Shown one piece after another: positions 10,834-22,944 of a stretch of 64,000 nt of DNA. The stretch spans positions 293,080,109 through 293,144,108 of the forward strand of contig NC_133325.1 of the NCBI RefSeq assembly GCF_042186555.1, in the 5' to 3' direction. The translations under genes were made by a program, and so were the position numbers. How positions within the stretch are numbered: position 1 is the stretch's first letter; each line of letters starts with the position of its first letter. The stretch is from Aquarana catesbeiana (lineage: Eukaryota > Chordata > Amphibia > Anura > Ranidae). The notes under the pieces were generated by a model. It ran no database searches. It was not told the DNA's origin and worked only from the letters and a program-made list of their open reading frames with translations.

Positions 10834-11482
10834 ATGATTCATGCTTTTTCAGACTCGTGGCTTTCAGAACGTTTTCTGCTGTTCAGTTTGTGCTTGTGGG
10901 TTTATATCTGGTCTTCAGCGCGTGCAGCGAGTTACGCGTGACTCTGTCATTATGTTATTGCTCGTTCGTTACTGTTTTTCAGGTCGCTCTTCACAGGCCT
11001 TGCTGTTCTTCAGTGCGTTCTGTTACTTCGTTGCGTATACGTACTCCTTGTAGAGTTCGTGTTGTGCGGGAGCTTGGTGTTGGGGTCCTTACCTTGACAC
11101 AAGTCCAGTCCATGAACAGGGTGGGGAGGAGTTCATGGACAAAGAATTGGTTGCTTCAGCGTGACCAGTTCTGTCATATGCCTTTGCTCCGTGAGATCCG
11201 AGAGAATAATCCTGATGATTTCAGGAACTTTCTCCGGATGATGGACCCCATATTTCACCGTTTGTTGGCTTTGCTGACTCCCTATATCAGCAGGCAGCAT
11301 ACCTGCATGAGGATAGCCATCACTCCGGAGCAGAGGCTAGTTGCCACCCTGCGGTACTTGGTGACGGGGAGAAGCCTGCAGGACCTCAAGTTCTCGACAG
11401 GCATTTCCCCCAGGCTCTAAGTATCTTTATTCCAGAGACCTGTTCTGCCATCATCCAGGTCCTGCAGAAGGAGTATATTAAG
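10834..11482 (+). pseudogene. Harbinger transposase, copy 2, exon 1
   Basis: It encodes the N-terminal part of the DDE transposase and matches copy 1 block for block: SSWTKNWLLQRDQ, NPDDFRNFLRMMDP, ITPEQRLVATLRYLVTGRSL, FSTGIS. The exon ends at AAG|GTAAGA at 11482. One extra C in the CCCCC run near 11408 breaks the frame after ISP. I place the start at the ATG at 10834, but nothing proves it. The true start may lie further downstream, since the region before ELGVGVLTL is not conserved in obvious coding form. Confidence 0.8.
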
Positions 11483-11793
11483 GTAAGATTTTTATCCTTT
11501 AATCTCAAATTTTATTGTATTTAATGTTTGATAATATATTGTATTTCTTTCCTCATTCCCTAATTACCATGATTGTAATATGCTGTGAATGTCCCCTTTG
11601 TCCTCATTCATGCTGGGTTTTTATGTAATTTTTTTTTGTGCTTCATACATATTTTCCTTCACTTACCTTCCCAGCATGCTCTCCTGGCCCTACATTCACC
11701 TCATGTAGTCACTTAACAATGTATTTTATCAGCTCCATAGTGGTGCTTTACCCCAAACACCCCCTAAAATGTGTAAAAATGTGATTTGTGTTT

Positions 11794-11810
11794 AAAATTC
11801 AGGCAAAGTG
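11794..11810 (+). repeat. Target-site duplication 1 of 3 (AAAATTCAGGCAAAGTG)
   Basis: This is the 17-bp sequence just upstream of the truncated LINE. It is preceded by TTT, giving the TT/AAAA context favoured by L1-type endonucleases. Identical copies follow each LINE (13768-13784 and 20616-20632). Confidence 0.9.
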
Positions 11811-13219
11811 GAGGATCTCCTCACCTGGTCCCATCACAACATCTCATGGATAGGTAAAATTAATTCCATTAAAATGACCCTATTACCCAGATTACTCTAT
11901 CTCTTCTGTTCCCTATCGATTCCTATCAGGGAAGATCACTTAAAATCACTTCAAGACAAAATAATCAAATACATTTGGGGTAAGAAAGGCTATAGACTAG
12001 CGAGAAAAGTCCTATTCAGCCAAAACACAAAAGGAGGACTAGGTCTTCCAGACCTTTTCAAATATTATCAAGCTGCCAGATTAGCCCAACTATCAACAAT
12101 CTACTTCAAACACGAAATCCCAGATTGGATTAATATAGAAAGACAAGCGGTCCCTACATACCCGTTAGACTTTTTACTGTGGTCTCCTCGTAAAAATAGA
12201 CCTCCTATCTTATCCCCCGCTCTTTCACATTCCATGAGATTATGCGATGATATAAAACACTCACCCTCCTAGACGTCTGACATTCAACCGTTGGCCCACA
12301 TTTTCCATAATCCCCTCTTCAGACCGGGTATGGATATCAAAACATTTCAATGGTGGTTAGATAAGGGGATGTACAGGATTGGACACTACTTTACCCCTTC
12401 GGGCCCTGTTTCCCTGAAATTCTGTATGGATAAGCTGGAGATCCCAGCCTCAGAAAAATTTAGATTTTATCAAATTTCCCACTTTCTTCATACAATATGG
12501 AAAAACAAACCCACTCCTCCGACTTTTTCGGAGTATGAACACTGGTGTGGCCAGGATTCAGTGCATAAAGGGGAATCTCCATAATATATTCTTCCCTATC
12601 AGAACCCGTCTCTAAATTCTCTTACATGGAGGCCTGGGAGAAGGACTTACAAGAGACCTGGGACCTGGAGACATGGCACGGAAGAGGAATCAGAGCTCAC
12701 AAAGGTATAATGAACATTTCAATAATAGAAGCCAATTGGAAAGTGATGACCAGATGGTATCTGGTTCCGTTAAGATTGAACAAAATGTTTCCTTCCTTAT
12801 CTCCTCTATGTTTTAGGGAATGCTAAGCCCAGGGTTCCACGCTTCATATTTGGTGGGAATGCCCAAGAATTAGAGGGTTTTGGAATAAGATTTTTAATCT
12901 TATCCGCAAAGTAACAAACCTACCGATCCCTAAGACTCCACAAATTGCTCTATTGAATGAGCAAATCCCCAAGATTTCTAAATTTTCTCTCCGACTGATT
13001 ACCTTCATGCTATTAGGAGCTAAAATTACCATCGCTAAAGCCTGGAAGACACCAAAAATTTCACTTGTAGCGGCTAAACGAAAAATCTCTTGGATTATGA
13101 CCCAGGAAAGGGTAGTAAGCAAAATTCAGGACAATTACAAAACCTTTGAAGCAATATGGGAACCCTGGGCTGGGCATATAGGTATCTCCCTGGTTCCTGG
13201 AATCTCCTCGTCAGGATAG
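11811..13219 (+). pseudogene. LINE A ORF2 C-terminal remnant
   Basis: The reading frame enters at the 'thumb' region after the RT domain (WIGKINSIKMTLLPRLLYLF) and continues through KGGLGLPDLFKYYQAARL, PLAHIFHNPLF and FQWWLDKGMYRIG. It ends in the Cys/His segment CFREC...LHIWWECPRI and a basic tail ending at 13219. An in-frame TAG near 12270, a frameshift between 12584 and 12626 and a stop at 12824 disable it. Homologous blocks occur in the same order in LINE B, which confirms the family. The endonuclease and catalytic RT motifs are absent because of the truncation. Confidence 0.9.
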
Positions 13220-13767
13220 TTACACATGACCTGAGAGCTGGACGTCTCTTTTTCTATTCCTTTCTTTTTCTCTCTTCTTTCCTTTACCTTCTACCTATTT
13301 CGTCTATTTCCCAGATATTGCAAGAATAGATGACTACGGTTCTTTTGACAAATCAAGTTTATGTTGGTTAGTCCTCTAATTTCGTATGAGATATTATACA
13401 CTACTATGTTATAAGGAACAAAAGTTCGCCCTTGGGGATCAGTGCAGTTTCCCCATTGCGAATCAGTGGCTTCGGGGAGGCAGCTCATGATCTCTAATGG
13501 GTAGGGCATTTTCTATCTAAATATCATCAAGGTCTAGACCAGAACACAGTGTGATCCCATCAGGGGTGTCTGGCTAGTCCCTAGTTTATTGCGCCCTATG
13601 AAGCATTAGACCCAATATGGTTGACGATGATAGTATGTCTCATTTCTTGTTTTATGTTGAGTATCCTTAGAGTTTTGGATGTAAAGAGATAATAATGTAC
13701 ACTGAAATCTATCTTTTGATGGACATATTCTGTAATGTAAGTTGTCTCAATAAACATGTTAAACTTC
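11811..13767 (+). mobile_element. LINE A: 5'-truncated L1/Tx1-type retrotransposon
   Basis: This insert of about 1.96 kb lies between two perfect copies of AAAATTCAGGCAAAGTG. It contains only the C-terminal third of ORF2 plus a 3' untranslated region with AATAAA at 13749-13754, so it is truncated at the 5' end as is usual for target-primed reverse transcription. Its protein differs considerably from LINE B, so the two are different subfamilies. Confidence 0.9.
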
Positions 13768-13784
13768 AAAATTCAGGCAAAGTG
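13768..13784 (+). repeat. Target-site duplication 2 of 3
   Basis: Same 17 bp as at 11794. It is the downstream duplication of LINE A and at the same time the upstream duplication of LINE B. LINE B begins immediately after it with GAGTGCGCATGCGCGGGACC. Confidence 0.9.
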
Positions 13785-13935
13785 GAGTGCGCATGCGCGG
13801 GACCTCCGAAGCGTCATGCTGACCGAGAGCTCCGCACCGCTCCGGCCTTCCAGAGCTCAGCACAATTGCTATTCTGAGCAAATCTCAGCAGGAGGACCAG
13901 ACATCGCATCCTCACAGTTCCAGGCATCAGCCTAA

Positions 13936-15056
13936 ATGTCCAGAACCCAGCCGAAGAAGGACATTAATCGGCAATTGGACTTTGGCCTAACGTCCCCTGT
14001 GCTTTCCAAGATGGCGGCTGCAAATTCTCCATGCTGAGACACTGTAAACCAGCAAGGCCCAGCGAACCCTCTAGCTCTTTCCACACCAGCCACGGCACAT
14101 GTGAGTAACCTCCTGGCCACCCAAAGCTACCTGGCATCACCTGCTTCTACTGAATCTCTCCTAAGCAGAATGCAGAACGGCAACCCATACTCTCCCCTTC
14201 TCAACTCCCCTGATAGCATTGCAGACTCTCCACAGGCTTCCCCCATTACTAATAATCATCCACCAGAAATGGCTCAAATCCTCGATTGCTTTTCTGATAT
14301 GCTTGCTGCAGGGCTAGCATAAAATGCTATGCAAATCACCACTTCAATTAAGGCAGATCTTCAGAGTCTAGGGGCAAGAATGGATGCTATTAAACAGGCT
14401 GTAGATGAATCTGCTGCACGCACCAACCAACATGCCACCTGTATCCAATCTTTACAGAATCAACTCGAAAACGCTGTAGCCAAAATTGAAGATTTAGAGA
14501 ATAGAAGCAGATGCTATAACTTTCGAGTGTGAGGCATTCCTGAAGCCAATACGGATATCCCTAGCACCATCAAATTATTAATCAAGGAAATTATCCCTGA
14601 CATCCCAGACCATAAGCTCGAATTGGACAGGGCCCACAGAGTGCTTCCACCCCCCCCCGCCAAGATGGCCCCCTCCGGGATATAGTAGTCAAGCCACACT
14701 TTTACGGAGTAAAAGAAGAGATAATGAAAAGATCTCGCTACAAAGATGACATCACCCTATTTGGTAACAAAATCCAGATTTTTGCTGATATTTCTCCAAC
14801 CACGATACAGAAAAGATCATTCAGACCACTTCTAGACATTCTCTCACAGAGGATGATCAAATATAGATGGGCCTTCCCCTTCCGTCTGCAATTCCATTAC
14901 AGAGGTAAATCCTACAGTTTCTCAAACTTCCAAATGGGCGAGCAATTACTTCTCCACCTTGGGCTTATATCTCAAGACCTGCCCCCACACAACTCAGAGA
15001 ATTGGCCAACCTCTTCCAAAAGGCCTCCTCCAAACAGCCCCCTTACTTGTGGGTGA
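13936..15056 (+). pseudogene. LINE B ORF1p (L1-type RNA-binding chaperone)
   Basis: I take the ATG at 13936 (MSRTQPKKDINRQLDF) because the frame downstream is the conserved one. A helical, heptad-like segment (14329-14500; IKADLQSLGARMDAIKQAV, then IQSLQNQLENAVAKIEDLE) is the expected trimerising coiled coil. The RRM-like start reads ENRSRCYNFRV then GIPEA. The C-terminal domain gives KPHFYGVKEEIMKRSRYKDD and FRLQFHYRGKSYSF. Damage: in-frame TGA near 14036, TAA at 14320, TGA at 14530, and a frameshift in a C run near 14650. In active L1s this protein coats the RNA and helps target-primed integration. Confidence 0.85.
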
Positions 15057-16126
15057 AACAGCAAACGAAGAAACAACAGGAATCCCTGCCCCCCAGATGA
15101 ACACTGTTGACATTTGCTCAATTGGTCCAAGTCCCTTCTTTTGATAGTGTAGAGGCTTCTCCTACACCCCCCGGTCTTTTTTAAGACCCACTGAAATTAA
15201 CCTTCCCTTTTACCCATAAACCCCTTTTTTTTTGTTTGCCAGAATCTTCTGACGCACTTTCGGCACCGTATCCCTTCATCGTATGAGGACTACAAATATT
15301 TTTGCTCTACAATTCAAGAAGAGGCTTTAGCTCGGGACACTTCTTAACCTGCCTAAGCATCACCCCATCCCACCTCCCTTTTCCCTATTCCCTTTCCCCT
15401 TCCATCCCCTATTATCCCCCCTCCCCTCCCTACCCTCTCCTGATATATTAATCCTTCATGGCAGATTTATCCAGCATGACATGAAGCCGGTCCTTCTCTT
15501 TTTCATATTTTGTATGTTTCTTTTTTTCCAGTTTATAAAGGTCATATCACCTTTTTTAGAGATAATAATTAGATAGCAATCAATGTTACTTTTGATAAGG
15601 AACAGTAAGTAATTGTCACAGGGAGATCTCTCCCATAGTTTTTTCCTTTTTTTCTTCAAAAAACGCTCTGCGGCTGGAGCGGGGCTACATGCCACTCCAC
15701 CTATTGTAACCGAGAGGAATTTTGATCCCTTGGCAACAATAGACTTGCGGCCCTGATTTGGGTTGCTTTTTTCACTGAACCCTTCATTTTTAGGGGTTCA
15801 GTGCAGGTTTTGATCCTGCAACTAAAGGACCCAGGGTTCTTTTTACACTGGAATACTTCTTTCTCAACTCCTCCTTTTCTTTTCTCTCTTCCTTCTCGGT
15901 CCTTTTCTCCCCCCACCTCTTTTTCCTCCCACCCAGGTGCCTTTGAGGAGAGCTGGCCAGGTTCGGCATCCTGAATCCCGAAGCTGGAATCTTATTCTCA
16001 TGATGGACGGACCCACTCCCCTAGATCGGGTCCCTAGATCGGGTAAGAATTCGTTTTTTATTGACGAACACTCCACACATTGTCCATGGCTGATGAACAC
16101 CCCCCCCCCCACAGTCATCTCTCAAA
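15057..16126 (+). other. LINE B inter-ORF region, pyrimidine-rich
   Basis: No domain is recognised in any frame. The strand is strongly C/T-rich around 15160-15440 and 15850-15940, with long runs such as CCCCCCCCCC near 16100. It may contain the ORF2 leader or a ribosome entry region, but I see no specific element. A frame at 15937-16176 overlaps the ORF2 start without known similarity. Confidence 0.5.
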
Positions 16127-19100
16127 ATAGCGTCCCACAATACACAAGGACTAAACTCCCCAGTGAAAAGGCGTAAGGCCTTCCATAGCTAACATTCCAG
16201 AGGGTTAGACGTTATACTCATTCAGGAAACCCACTTTCCGAAGAGCTTTAACCCATCCTTCATGCACCGTAATTATCCCACCTTTTATTTAGCCAACGCA
16301 GATGACAAAAAAAGAGGAGTAGCTGTCCTCATATCCAAACGCACTCCCTTTACTCTGGCCCAAACTGTTAAGGATGAAGAGGGGAGATACATCCTGGTAA
16401 AAGGCCACATAAATGGTATACTTCTCTCCTTTATATCATACTATGCCCCCAATAAGGGACAGGCTTCCTTCTTCTCAGCCATGCTTACCTCTCTCTCCCC
16501 CCACCTGGAGGGCAAGGTGATCATGGGAGGGGACTCAAATATTGCCTTCGACTATATGCTTGACAAATCGACAAGAGGTCATTCGAAGCTCAAACGACCT
16601 CCCAATCAGAGCCTTCGTATTGCTCAACTTCTACATTCCTTAGGAATGATTGATGTATGGAGAGAATTAAACCCTAATGCCAAAGACTACACTCACTTTT
16701 CAGCTCCCCACAGAACTTACGCGCGTATAGACCACATTTTTCTGCATAGCACTGACATACATTTAGTATCTCGAGCAACAATTAGCGATGTCCCTTGGTC
16801 TGACCACTTCTTGGTCTCCACCAATCTTTGTGGTTTCCTACATAAAGCTAGCCCTCCACAGTGGCGCCTCAATGAAGCCCTCCTCTCCAACCTAGTACAC
16901 TGTACCATGATCGAAAAAGATATTATAGAATATTTCCGCTTGAATGATACACCAGAGATTTCTCCAAGCTCCTTATGGGGAGCTCATAAAACAGTAATAA
17001 GGGGTAACCTTATACAATTGGCATCACAACTAAAATGAGAAAAGCAAATAGATCTTAAAAATTTACATAAAAATTTCCAATCCACTTGTAAAAGACATAA
17101 GCAACACCCAACTCTCGCTTCGCAAGCTAAAATGGACGCTTCCAGGATCGAACTAAATACTGCTCTCACGTCTACTGCAGAAAAACACTTAAAATGGGCT
17201 AGTAGGAGATTTTACCTCAACTCTGACAAATTTGGTCCCCAACTCGCCTCAAAACTTTCACCCAGACATAGATATCAAGCCTTATCAAAAATTAAATCCC
17301 TGTCGGGCTCCTTAACCCAAAACCCCAAGGCAATACTAGAAGCATTCCATTCTTTCTACTCTAAACTGTACTCATACCCCAATCCGGATAGTACCCATAA
17401 ATTCAATGCATTTTTTGATAGTATCCCCCTCCCCATAATCTTTGAATCTCATCGCTCTTTAATGGAAGCCCCTATTTCTGTAGAGGAGGTTATGAAGGTA
17501 ATAAAAGATATTAAAACAGGTTCAGCCCCAGGCCCAGACGGTTTCTCGTCACTTTATTATAAAACATTTGGAGCTGTGCTATCTCCTTATCTGGTCCGGT
17601 TCTTCAATTCCCTCAATAAGGATTCACCATTAGACCCAGTGACTAATTTAGCCTACATCTCAGTCATACCCAAACCGGGTAAAGACCAGAGCCAGGTTAG
17701 TAACTACAGACCTATATCCCTCATGAACAACGACCTGAAAATCATGACAAAAATCCTCTCCAACAGACTAGGCTCCTTTATAGGGTCGTATGTTCATAGG
17801 GATCAAGTGGGCTTTATACCGGGGAGGCAGGGTCCGGATCAGATAAGGAGAGCAGTAGATATCGTCTCCCTGTTGAAGTCAAAATGGGATAGCAATCCAC
17901 CTCAAGAAGGTTACCTCTTATCCATAGATCTCCAAAAGGCCTTTGACACCATCACCTGGCCTTATCTATTCGGGACTTTAGAGAGATGGGGGTTTGGTTC
18001 TCATTTCATTAATCTCCTCGCAGCTCTCTATTCCCTACCTAGGGCCCAGATTAGAATCCAAGGACACTTATCTGATTTCTTCCCCATAACTAAAGGGACC
18101 AGACAGGGTCACCCTTTATCCCCTCTTCTCTTTGCCATCGGCATAGAAAATTTGGATATTGCAAGAAATCACCCAGACATCCATGGCGTTAAATGTGGTC
18201 AGTCATTACATAAATGCGCTTTGTTCACAGATGACGTCCTTCTCGTCATCACTTCCCCCTTATTTCCACCCCAAATGTCCTATCACTTCTTAAAAAATTT
18301 GGACAGATTTCAGGCCTTCAAGTGAACATGGCTAAATCTTTAGCACTTAACATCTCTACCCCTTCACTCGTAGTGGAAAGCCTTAAGGACCATTTCCCCT
18401 TTGTATGGAGTTCAACCTCCATCCCTTATCTAGGCATCCAGTTAACCCCCCAAATAGATCAACTATACCGCTTTAACTACCCCCCCATGTTCAAAAAACT
18501 TAAATCTGATCTCGATCAATGGTCACTACACAAATTGTCATCTTTAGGGCGGTTGAATGCGGTTAAGATGACTCTAATCCCACGGATACTATACCTCTTC
18601 CGATCCCTTCCCATTCCTGTCCCCAAACTACATATCTGCAAGCTACAATCCTCGATCATCCAATTTATCTGGAGTAATTCAAACCACAGGCTCCCTAAAA
18701 AGACACTCTTTAGACCAAGGAATAAAGGGGGTCTTGTACTGCCCAACCTCTGGTGGTACTACCAGGCAGCACATCTCAGCCAAATATCGGCTGTTTACTC
18801 TAGAGGCCCAAAACCAGAATGGATAGAGATGGAAAGACAAGCTATACCCGAATTCACTATATACTATCTTCTTTGGCATCCCCATAAAGCTAGACCACCA
18901 ATCCTCTCCCCCTCTCTTTCACACTCGTTCACGTTGTGCGACACACTACATAAATTAAACATTCTAACATCTAAATGGCATCCCCTGGCTCACATATTTA
19001 ATAACCCCCTTTTCCCACCAGGCACAAATATAAGAGCGTTCCAGTGGTGGCTTGATAAGGGCTTATATAGAATAGGTCATTTTTGTAACTCTAGTGGACC

Positions 19101-19863
19101 CCTCAGATTGACTCAATGTACATCAAATCTTAAAATGCCCCAATCGGAAAAGTTTCTCTTTCACCAAATAAGACATTTCCTACTCTCCATCCTCTCCCAG
19201 GAACCGCTCCCCCTTACTACCACTCCCTACGAACAATGGTGTTCCTCAGCTATGGACATGAAAGGGGGAATTTCTCTCATCTACTCGCCCTTAGCCGAAC
19301 CACAAGAGAAAGCGTCCTATATGATGACCTGGGAACATGAGGTTGGATTTGACTGGGATCTTGACACATGGCACTCGTATTTTGCTTCCACCTTTAAGGG
19401 GATCCTAAACGTATCCCTTACTGAAGCAGACCTCAAAATCATGACACGATGGTACCTAGTCCCTACTAGACTTGCTAAATTTTACCCACAATCCTCCCCT
19501 CTATGTTTTAGAGGATGTGGCCACCTGGGTACTCTCCTATATATTTTTTGGGAATGCCCAAGAATCAGAGGCTATTGGAACAAAATCTTCAATCTAATCA
19601 GAAAAGTCACAGGCAAGGCGATCCCACAAACCCCAACTGTAGCACTATTAAATCAAAAAGTCCCCAAAATTTCTAAATACGACCAAATTCTAATCCACTA
19701 CATTCTCATTGGAGCCAAAATTACCATAGCCTGGGCATGGAAACTTTCCAAGGTATCCTTCCATTTAGCCAAACAGAAAGTTTACTGGATCTTGTACCAG
19801 GAGAAAATCTCCAACATCATCCTAGAGAAAACTGAGAAATTCAAACTTATATGGGAACCATGA
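16127..19863 (+). pseudogene. LINE B ORF2p: endonuclease plus reverse transcriptase
   Basis: The AP-endonuclease domain starts near HNTQGLN (16139) and shows LIQETHF, GDSN, ARIDHIF and WSDHFLVS, all typical catalytic boxes. The RT follows with APGPDGF, VIPKPGKDQS then YRPISLMNNDLKIMTK, DQVGFIPGRQ, LSIDLQKAFDTI, GTRQGHPLSPLLFAI and the catalytic box ALFTDD (FTDD in place of the usual FADD/YADD). The C-terminal part has KGGLVLPNLWWYYQA and a Cys/His motif CFRGCGHLGT...FWECP. Defects: TAA at 16190, TGA at 17036, a one-base frameshift near 18323, and a stop at 19861 where LINE A reads Trp. It would nick DNA and copy LINE RNA at the nick. Confidence 0.9.
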
Positions 19864-20615
19864 GCCCGTCATATTGGCATGACCCTCTAGTCTCTAACTC
19901 TACCATAATATGGTCAGTTAAGTTCCCCTGCTCGGTTGCTTAGCACCCTGTTCCAGCTCTCCTCGGAGCACAGGCATTCCTTCCCTACCCACCTCTCTTA
20001 AACCCCCTCTTCCTTTCTTCCTAATTCTATTTCTCTCTTTCTTCTTGCTTTCTTTTCTATACTCTTCTCTCCCACCGGACCAGAACGGTGGGTTGTGAAG
20101 CAGAGGTTTCATGATTTATACCTTGTACTATTATGACTTTTTTGTTTAATATTCAGTGTATTTTAAATTGGTTTATCCACCTTTGATTAAGGTCAGAATT
20201 TAGCAGAACAGATAAGGGCTCCGATAGTTCGACTTCTAAGCACTTTTGTTATCATACAGAGCCCAATTGTATTGTACAGTATCACTCTTTATGCACTGTC
20301 TAGGACTTACTTCTCATCTAGGATCCAGAGGCCTTTGAAGCCCAGACACAGCATGATCCCAAAATGGGGTGTCTGGATTTCAAGGCGGATGGTAACTTAT
20401 TTTGAATACCAGACAGGGCTCCCACGTTGTCTATGATTATCATTGCTGCATAGAAGATATATACATGAATATTTCCTTTGCAATATATCTCTTGTTACTT
20501 CCTAGTGCATTAATTTCTACATGACCATAATCTGTTATCTTTTTTACTCCCCTGCGTGGGTAGAGAATTGTTGTTGTTTAATATTTTACCTTAATAAATA
20601 TTTTAAAATAAAAAA
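19864..20615 (+). other. LINE B 3' untranslated region and tail
   Basis: Non-coding. Its first part is pyrimidine-rich (about 19940-20080), as in many L1 3' UTRs. It ends with AATAAA at 20593-20598 and an A-rich tail next to the target duplication. No hairpin terminator is visible. Confidence 0.7.
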
Positions 20616-20632
20616 AAAATTCAGGCAAAGTG
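20616..20632 (+). repeat. Target-site duplication 3 of 3
   Basis: Third perfect copy of AAAATTCAGGCAAAGTG, directly after the A-rich tail of LINE B. Harbinger intron sequence resumes here and aligns with copy 1 left of 7511 on the minus strand. Confidence 0.9.
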
Positions 20633-21270
20633 CCAGAGGCTTTTTTTGGGGGGTCCCCAAATCATTTGGAACCCTCCCTCCCCCCAACTGCTAAGTCAGC
20701 TGATACCAATTCTCTATCTATCCTCAATCATCTATCTGCTGACTTTGCCAAACCCATATACACTATACCCATCTCTTTTGTGGTCAGATGTATGGATGAA
20801 TTCCCCAAAGCATGTAGTGCAAGGGCCTGCCTGTATACTTTCAAATGGTAATGTTTAAAGTTTTGGTATACTATTCTTATCTTGATAGGTAATAGCAGAA
20901 TGTCTAAATGTGCTCAAATGTGTACAATGTGTATTTATATCTTTGTATTATGACACTTCTTACCTGTCCAGTGGGCTGTCGATAGTGTAAGTAAGGAGGG
21001 GCTGACCAAAGTAACACACATTATTTAGGCATTCATCTCTCAATGAAGTGGAGAGGGTTACCTGTCCAAGAGCTCCCCCCCATAATGTTAGAAATGACCC
21101 ATAAGAGGGGGAGGGGAGGGGGAATCTGATAGGTGTACCTTATACCTTGGTCTTTAAAAACTCCCTCAAATAAATGTTATCTTGATGTTGGCCAAGAATG
21201 TTTGTGTCTAATCTGCTTTCCCTGTTTATGTGCAAAATTATTAATTTTTTTTTCTTGTTTGACTCCACAG

Positions 21271-22029
21271 TTTCCTTCCAACCCACAGGAATGGCAGACT
21301 GTGGCCTCCCACTTTGCCCAGCGGTGGGACTTTCCTAACTGAGGAGGGGCAATTGATGGGAAACATGTCCACATCATCCCACCACCCAACTCGGGGTCAT
21401 ACTATTTCAACTATAAGGGGTTCAATAGTATTGTGATGTTGGCGGTGGTGTCGGCTACTTATGAGTTCCTGTATGTGGACATGAGGAAGAATGGCCGGAT
21501 GTCCGTTGGTGTAGTCATCGCCCAGACGGAGTTCTACAGGCATCTCCAGAATAGCAGCGTGGACTTGCCACCTCCAGAAGACAATGCGGAAGGACTCCCA
21601 TTTGTCTTCGTTGTGGATGAAGCATTTGCGCTGGGGGGCCATCTTATGCGGCCATTCCCGATGAGGACCCTCACCCCGGACCAGAGGGTTTTTAATTACC
21701 GGCTGGCCAGAGCCAGAAGAGTGGTGGAGAACATGTTTGGAATCATGGCCAGCCAGTTCCACCTATTTCTTACACCCATACACATGACAGAGTACAAACT
21801 GAATCATATCATCCTGGCGTGCTGTGTTCTACACAATTTTTTACGGCAACATTCTGCCAACTATGCTGGCTCAGTTGGGCCTGAGGCCGGAATTAAGAAT
21901 GAACCAACCCTGATGGTGCTTGAAAGTGTCCGTCCTGGCTTGCCCCCCCTGAGTGCCCGTGAGGTCCGTCTAAGATACCTTGAATACTTTGCGGGTAGGG
22001 GGGCCATCAATATGCCAGACAATGTCTGA
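21271..22029 (+). pseudogene. Harbinger transposase, copy 2, exon 2 (catalytic core)
   Basis: The exon follows a pyrimidine tract and TCCACAG acceptor. It carries the full acidic triad context: IDGKHV (first Asp), VVDEAF (second) and RRVVENMFGIM (Glu), then CCVLHNFLRQ and a C-terminal tail ending at TGA 22027-22029. A polyadenylation signal AATAAA lies at 22041-22046. A single in-frame TGA at 21340 replaces the Cys-type codon before GGAIDGKH. Otherwise this exon is open for about 250 codons, far better kept than exon 1. With exon 1 it gives the usual size for the family. Confidence 0.9.
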
Positions 22030-22154
22030 AACCTTTTTCAAATAAAAAAAAACTTTTAACTACTAAAATCTTTGGTGACATTTACTGCTTGTGTTTCTTT
22101 TAGCTGACCCTGACAGAGTCCTGAAAATGGCCTGATTGTGTAACATTACAAAGC

Positions 22155-22262
22155 ACTGTTGGGTGTTATTTACTAAAGGCAAAGACACTTTGCACTACAA
22201 GTGCACTTGAAACTGCACTTGTAGTGCAAAGTGGATTTTACCTTAGGAAATAACACCCATTG
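22155..22262. repeat. Short palindromic repeat, copy 2 equivalent of 4818-4952
   Basis: GTTATTTACTAAAGGCAAAG pairs with the right-hand TTTACCTTAGGAAATAAC. The loop holds AAGTGCACTTGAAACTGCAC. It is shorter than its partner in copy 1, having lost some internal AGTGCACTT units. Confidence 0.7.
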
Positions 22263-22608
22263 TCACAGAAAACACCAATTAGAGCACAACAAAAGTTTTG
22301 GAGCGTTGAAACAATAATCCACACATTCTTGATTATCAATCTTTTTAATCCCAGCACAATCACATGTGCATTTGTAAAAGTTTTTTAAAACAAACCAACA
22401 TGTTTGTTGTATAACAATTTTTGGGGTCACATTAGATAAAGTAGAAATGTCCATTTAAGATAAAACAGGCATGTTTAAAACCAACAAGAAAGACACAAAT
22501 CTTGAACTTACAAAGTTCACATTAGGTAGAACTTGAAGGCAATATCAGACATGAGTATTTACAAACTGTGTTTGATTTTGCGTTCAGATGGGGTAAAGTC
22601 ACCCCAGG

Positions 22609-22828
22609 AAAAGCCAAATTTTGAAGATGCACACAAATTGTCGAATGTCAACATGTGCTAGCTGCTATCACGGGGGGATCAAGGAACGTGTTTTGTGGGT
22701 GCAACCCCTTCCTCACAGCTACTTTATTATTGAGGAAGGGGTTGCATCCCCAAAACGCCTACATTGATCTCCCGTGATGGCAGATAGCACATGTTGACAC
22801 ACTGTGTGCATCTTCAAAATTTGGCTTT
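22609..22828. repeat. Large hairpin, copy 2 equivalent of 4229-4480
   Basis: AAAGCCAAATTTTGAAGATG at the left pairs with CATCTTCAAAATTTGGCTTT at the right. The inner GGGTGCAACCCCTTCCTCA pairs with TGAGGAAGGGGTTGCA across a short loop. It sits at the same position relative to the Myb-like gene as in copy 1. Confidence 0.8.
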
Positions 22829-22944
22829 TCGCAAATATGTCAAAAAATGGTATAAATTTTTAGATCACAAAAAGCACAAAAAAACAAAGGGATTTGGATG
22901 GGTCTTAAACTCTCCCTAAAACATCAATGATGTTCTTCATTTTT

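Larger units (their letters stand above)
13785..20615 (+). mobile_element. LINE B: near full-length L1/Tx1-type retrotransposon
   Basis: This insert of about 6.8 kb has a short GC-rich 5' UTR (13785-13935), ORF1, a pyrimidine-rich inter-ORF region, ORF2, a 3' UTR with AATAAA at 20593-20598 and an A-rich tail running into the third copy of the target duplication. ORF1 of the coiled-coil/RRM type with an endonuclease-RT ORF2 places it in the L1 superfamily (L1/Tx1 group). Several stops and frameshifts in both ORFs show it is inactive. Confidence 0.9.
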
